In this document: piece by piece, positions 58,974-64,000 of the stretch | Layout of the letters: each line of letters begins with the position of its first letter | Numbering within the stretch: position 1 is the stretch's first letter | Assembly (NCBI GenBank): GCA_020726505.1 | Contig: JAHLEZ010000004.1 | Location: forward strand, 1,612,001 to 1,676,000 | DNA: 64,000 nucleotides | DNA from: Leptodontidium sp. MPI-SDFR-AT-0119 | Taxonomy: Eukaryota > Ascomycota > Leotiomycetes > Helotiales > Leptodontidiaceae | Direction: 5' to 3' | Program-made: the position numbers and the translations under genes | Notes under the pieces: generated by a model | What the model was told of the DNA's origin: nothing | The model's database searches: none | The model's input: the letters and a program-made list of their open reading frames with translations, nothing else

Positions 58974-60531
58974 GCAATTCAACTGTTCAATAATTTCCCG
59001 ACTATTAATGAACTCATGTAGACTGCGGGTCTGGGTTTGGGTTTGTGGTGAATTTGAGTTTGCGTTTGATTTTGATTGGGAGTACTTGTGGTGCTGTTGT
59101 GGTAGTGGCGGCGGCATTGGTGATTTTGAGAGATGGCATATCCGAGGTTGAAATTCATACAGGTAAGGAGGATGTCTCGCCCTGTTTGGGCGGGTGCGGT
59201 AGAATTCTGATGTCAGATTTATGGTGGGTTTGGATGGGAAGGAGGACGTGGGGTCGAGGGTAAGAATGGTGGATAGGAAGGCGTTGGTGAGACATGGGTA
59301 CATGGCTGATACGAAATTTATGGTGTCAGCTTCGGTGGTTATGGTCGTTGGCGTGAAGAGTGTGAAGTCGTCCATTGTCTGGTACAGTTAGGTGGGACTT
59401 TCAAAAGCCAAGGAATCTCTCACCCATCCACCCATGAATGACACTGGCGTGAAGCGACCCGTTTGTATGAGTTCAGAAGCTGCCACAGGGAGAAAATCAC
59501 CGTCGACAGTAGGAAGATACACATCGCCTGCGTTTGCGGAGCTGTTGGAATCCGCTTGCGTGAGCGTGACGTTCAGCAAAGTCTCCATTGGGAGAGAACG
59601 AAGACATTCCATTGTTTTCGGGGACTGTGGATCGCCTCTGACACAACCTGTCCCGTAGGCGACTCCGTTGAAGGAGTCAAGTGTGATATTGGAGGTCATC
59701 CCTGGCTCAAGAGCAGTGCTCTCGCAGATCGCTCGTTGGAAAGGGCGTCTTTTACTTCCCCCATAAGCGAGGATTTGTGTCACCACGCTCAGACCTTATA
59801 GTATCAGCTTCTAGGCTCTATGTATTCAAGAATTCTGGGAATATACCTCCAGAAGATTGGCCGAAGATGGTGACTCGATTTGGATCTCAGCCGAACCACT
59901 CAATGTTGTCTCGTACTTACTCTAATGCGAGACATTGGTCTCGAAGTCCTGCATTCAGATCGTGGCTATCTCTTAGAGCTTCTGAGAGAGCCAAAGCCGA
60001 AGATGGTTAGACGGTAGTTCATGGCTACGTAGAGGACTGGGAGACCGTTTTCTATCGATTGATGGACCTGACCTTGGCCGGTTTGCGTCCCTTCGTAAGC
60101 TTGATCATTCCTGAGACCTGGATGATTTGATTTGTTAACAGTTCTTAGCAGAAAAGATATCTTGGAAGAAGATGTACTTACCTCCCCCGTAGATGTACTG
60201 CGAACGATGGCTTGACCACCAGTAGATTGAGACAATCTTCGGATTGATTGGTGGCATTCGACTTGTAGACATCAGATGTCGTGGCATCTTGCGGACAAAC
60301 AGGTCCAGGCTCGGTGTTGTTGGAGATTGTGCCACAGACAGGCACGAATGGTTTTGGGACAGCGAATCTTCTTGCACTGTTGGTATTTTGACTGAAGGGA
60401 ATATTGAGGAAGGAATCAATGCCATTTCTCGACAATCCTTGATATGTCACGTTTCTGCTTTCGTCCCAAACTTGAGGATGGGCGGATGTGAATGGAGCGA
60501 GGGTTAACGCTGATGCTACGAAGAAATGCAT
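58974..60531 (-). pseudogene. Type-B carboxylesterase/lipase pseudogene
   Basis: Remains of a secreted alpha/beta-hydrolase. From 60531 it starts with a signal peptide (MHFFVASALTLAPFTSAHP), FLNIPFSQ and the SEDCLNL motif, all esterase hallmarks. The frame then slips: the expected oxyanion motif appears in another frame as YIYGGG. The next segment resumes with SIENGLPVLYVAMNYRLTIFGF, but is interrupted by an in-frame TAA (59919-59917) and TGA (59889-59887) within the otherwise conserved stretch LALE-stop-VRDNIEWFG-stop-DPNRVTIFGQSSGG. The nucleophile elbow GQSSGG is present, and a proper intron follows to LSVVTQIL. Another intron joins SFMGGW to MDDFTLFTP, TTEADTINFVSAMYPCLTNA and a degenerate C-terminus. 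Two nonsense codons plus a frameshift mean no full enzyme can be made. An intron skipping the stops would remove the catalytic serine. Confidence 0.85.
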
Positions 60532-62804
60532 AGTTGGCCGTCCTACTAGATTAGAGGATTACTAGCAATATAATAGATGGTTGGAGCAGTAGATAACAAA
60601 AGCCGTGACTTTGAAAAGCGATAATACTCAGTTTATTCAAGTGAAAGACGGGGAAGATCTCGGTATATGTTTTCAGAAGGATCAGAGGGCTTTCTCTGCA
60701 CCGTCTTATGTATCTGATGCCACTCTCTCTTGCAGAGGTGTAGGTCTTTTCAGGTGAACCAATGCTAGAGTGAGGCCTACAGACCAAAAGACTGCTCTGG
60801 ATAAGACGATTAATGCACAACCCACCTTCGCTTTGAATGCGAGAAAACATCTGCTGACATCACTCAATGAGTCCGTCTGAAGATCTCAAGGCTGAAACAA
60901 AACCACCAAACTAATGTAGACGCCAAGTATCGTGGGAAGGATAGCAAGAGAAGACATGCAACAAAACAATATTCTCGTCGACAAATTTAAAACGAAGTTG
61001 TTGAGAATAGTCTTGAAAACTCATGACTTGGAATAGCGACAAACACTCCTTCATGGCCAGTCATGCTCCTGACTGTGTTGAAATCTCGTCTAATGAATGT
61101 CTCGGAGACATGTGGGACATCTTGAGCTTAACCAGATTTTCTACGGACTGTACCACAGGCTCCACTGAAGCCTACGGAGTAGAACACATTTGGGGAGTGA
61201 AGCCGATGATGTTCTCGTGAATTGTGGATAAGTTTAATTGGTCGAACTGGTGGGTTTGGTCCACTCGAATCGTGATGCTTGTTATCGTGGTGAGAGGAGA
61301 GCTGTCGTATTGTACTCTACCACGAAGTCTGAAGTTGATAGAGCTATTCTTATCCCTGGAATGGTGGAGTTGCCAATGTGTAACACATGTGGAAGTGACA
61401 GATGTAACAATCAGACTGTGTAAACCTTGGATGACGAAAATATGCCTGGTCCTTAGACATCTTCTCATGCTCATGCTCATGCTGCTTCCTCCTCATCAGC
61501 CATGCAGATCCTGCCCCAGTCCGCCCAGCCCGGGTGGCTCCATCGCTAATTTTCCTTCTGATGGCATTGACAACCCGGTGGTCCTGGAGATCCATGGCTT
61601 CCGGGTCAGGCCAGTGAGCACAGCACTTGTAATCTTCCGGATCCCTGACCAGACGAGGGGGAAGTGCATAACCCCGAACTCGTCTCTCAGCTGCCGGGAA
61701 AAAAAAGAGAGTTATCAGGCAGGCAGGCAGGCTTCTACAGTAACTTCCGAGTGTTCTTGAAGATTTGTGTTCATGCATGGTCCCTCCTATTGATATGATA
61801 TGCCTTTATGGAGCTGGCTGCTTGGGGATGGCATTGGTCGAGATGTTGAGCATCTCAGGGGTAGCGGCTTATCCGGCTGACCATTAGGAGGAGAGTATTC
61901 TTCTGGAAGCCGTGATCAGGAAGGGATGGGGAGAAGAGGAGAGCCATTCCGGACATGGATGGCAGTGGAGGCGTGAGATTTGCTGGTAAGCGACGCGACA
62001 GGTCCCCTGTCTGATCCTAGCTCACGCCGTTGGGGGGCGCTCGGGGGCGTCTAGCCTGTGGTTTTAGGTCTCGGAGCTGCTGTGAGAGGTGTAGAGCTGC
62101 TGTAAGGGACCACTACTGACGCTCTAGATCGAGGCCTAGCTGTGCTCGGTCCAGGCACTGAGGCACTGAGGCACTGAGGTTCTGAGGTTCTGAGGTTCTG
62201 AGGTACGGTGAGGTACAGCAAGCAGCCTTCATACTGTACTGTCCCTCCTCCGTCGTGCCCCCCTCCCCCCCCATTCCACCCATTCCACTCCCTGTCTGTC
62301 TTGCCCGTCTTGCCCTGCCAGGGACACTTCCAACCAGCCAGCCAGACCAAACCTGTTGGCAGCCCTGCAGCCAGTTTTGACTTTTCCCAACTAATGTAGA
62401 CTCTGCCAACCTGAGTGAGGGTGACCATGTATGTTTTCGAACCAGCGAGCGCGCGCATATTTCCTCCTATTGTCCAGAATCTCCTTTTATCTGGATCTCG
62501 ACTCGACTCTGACCTCAATTGCATCTGATCTCTTCTCCTCACTCTCCTGAGTTACCGATTGATTGATTCCTCAAACCCAGAATCAACATTCACTCCAGAC
62601 CCTCAAGGTCTGGCTCGGTCAGACATTTATTTGCCGGACTATTTCTGGGCGGCCTCAACACCACCACAATTCCTACCACACCACACTTTCGGACCTAGTA
62701 ACGACGGCGTACGGCCTATTGCATACACCAGTTCCACAGCCGCCGCTCTGCTCTCTGCCACTCCCATATTTGAGGGCCACCCTCTACCCAGTGCTCACGG
62801 GAAG
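60532..62804. other. Intergenic region
   Basis: 2.3 kb without a supported gene. It includes short GGCA repeats (61717-61731) and TGAGG(C/T)(A/T)C-type repeats (62155-62215). The open frame of the next gene runs back to 62559 but lacks an ATG before 62805. Other open frames (61224-61760 plus, 62051-62542 minus) have no domain. Confidence 0.45.
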
Positions 62805-64000
62805 ATGCATTTGCAAACGGGAAGCAGCACGACAACGACCATGGCATACTCTGCCATTCCCCTCCCGGCCTCGCCTACCCTCACGAATCCCGACATGATT
62901 CTTCCCTACGGCGAATACGATCCGACCCCTTCCCCTCCTCGAGGAGGCAAATATCTATCAGAGTCTGCGGGTGGGGATTGGGACGATACCAGACAAACCG
63001 ACATGCACTTCTCAATTGGGCCTCCACATGCTCATATGGGTCTCATGACGCCAACCACTCCGATTATATACGGAAATGGAACCATGTTGAGCGACATTGG
63101 AGAAGTGACAGAGGCAGAGAGTACGACTGGGCGGAGTAAGTTGCCAGGACCAGCAGAACGCCGATTGCTTAAGCAGCAACAACAACTACAGCAGCAACAA
63201 CAACAACAAGCATCAGGAAGTAATACGCCTTTAGGGTCGAGTCCAACAATAGGATATGCGGCGGTAATGAAACGAGCGAAGACTGGGACGCACCAGAGGA
63301 AGATATCGATCGAATCGACGAGCACGGTCAGGTCCGAGGGGCAAGCGGCCGAGCTCTTCAAGGATTTTGACGACGGTGTCAGTGTAGACGATAGCGTATT
63401 CCAAGGTGATGATGAAGAGAGTGTTGCGGACTCATATAGCGAACAAGTAATTGCCTCGGAAACCCAACGACTAGCTACTAGAGATCACAGTGTTGGGCAA
63501 GAAGACGATCGAAATTCTAGCGCAGCTTTGAGCAGAAGAGCAGAACAAATTCTGTTGAACGCAAAGAAAAGACTAAATGTGGGTTTCAATTCCACGGTAT
63601 ATTTGGACATGCTGACAATTGCATGTAGAACATGGAAGGTAATCTCACTCGCGCGCGAAGCTCCTTATATACGACCCCTTCTGGGCCCTTGTCATCAATA
63701 CATAGCAGCAGCCCTTTATCACGATCCACACCATCTCCCCACGACGAGACAGTAGTAGCAGCACTTGGTATACCCCCTTCGAAACAAAGACAACTACACA
63801 CTCCAGCCGAATCCCCAGCGGCAAGCCCAAGACATGCAAGAGTTGGCAGCGAAAATTCCGTACTTTCCCCCCAGCGTGTGGCACCATTTCCAATCCCATT
63901 CCCGGTCCGATCAGCAAGTGCAGCAGCACGATACGTTAGAAACGATGGAAGCAAACGGTCACCACCCTTTGTGAAAGCACCAGAGACAACGCGGGAGGAC
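62805..64000 (+). CDS. Large disordered protein of unknown function (3' end outside window)
   Basis: Not recognised. Exon 1 ends at 63578 (donor GTGGGT) and exon 2 starts at 63629 (acceptor TGTAG), phase 0, open to the window edge. The visible part is about 382 residues from the first ATG at 62805; a second Met at 62841 (MAYSAIPLPASPTLTNPDM) is an equally good start. Sequence before it is open from 62559 and could be an upstream exon. The protein is rich in Ser, Thr, Pro and Asp, with a Gln tract (LLKQQQQLQ followed by Q-run, CAA/CAG codons near 63170-63210). It has a conserved-looking helix across the splice site, SRRAEQILLNAKKRLNNMEGNLTRARSSL. The clean junction inside this helix supports a real gene. 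The rest is Ser/Pro-rich with possible phosphorylation sites, suggesting a scaffold or regulatory protein; this is inference. Confidence 0.75.

Noticed and set aside
24010..60531. Tannase, GH53 and esterase as one plant-polymer gene cluster
   Set aside because: They are 8 to 45 kb apart with housekeeping genes between them, and the esterase is dead.

Overview
The window looks like nuclear DNA from a filamentous ascomycete (Pezizomycotina). Almost every gene is split by introns of about 45-125 bases with GTANGT-like donors and CTAAC/CTRAC branch sites. The gene content is typically fungal: Zn2Cys6 regulators, RTA1, tannase, GH53, a GPI-anchored cysteine-rich protein, IML2, VPS9 and RSC7. A leotiomycete-type lineage is a guess from general resemblance only. 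I saw no tRNA, rRNA, CRISPR array or intact transposon. All gene models were joined by eye from reading frames and splice signals.

Layout. 1-4.1 kb: a truncated MFS transporter and a secreted GPI-anchored DUF7707-like protein. 5.2-10.4 kb: three paralogous amidoligase-fold (Amidoligase_2-like) genes side by side in + / - / + order, the most unusual feature of the window. 11.3-16.1 kb: ankyrin-repeat debris, an RTA1-like seven-helix protein, a secreted tannase/feruloyl esterase and a 26-base poly-C tract. 16.2-22.8 kb: housekeeping genes IML2, SEM1, PGK1 and an Mpv17/SYM1-family protein. 24.0-29.0 kb: a secreted GH53 endo-galactanase and the RSC/SWI-SNF subunit NPL6/RSC7. 29.0-34.3 kb: a gene desert full of short tandem repeats. 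34.3-43.0 kb: an asparagine-synthetase-domain protein (ASNSD1 type), the Rab5 exchange factor VPS9 and a 772-residue conserved protein of unknown function. 43.8-50.7 kb: two divergently transcribed Zn2Cys6 regulators separated by 1.85 kb. 51.2-58 kb: a membrane protein with a repeated cysteine motif, a BRCT-containing family X DNA polymerase and a GNAT acetyltransferase. 59-60.5 kb: a decayed type-B carboxylesterase. 62.8 kb to the end: the start of a long disordered protein.

How the genes fit together. The left third is accessory: secreted or membrane proteins plus the amidoligase cluster. The middle and right are mostly conserved cellular genes. Plant-polymer use is suggested by the tannase, GH53 and the dead esterase, but they are scattered and do not form one operon-like unit. 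The best candidate for an undescribed system is the amidoligase trio. Two of its members (7467-8618 and 9168-10433) share a 549-base divergent promoter region and a family-specific N-terminal signature, and all three keep the predicted acidic, His-x-His-x-Gly and Arg-Gln-His motifs.
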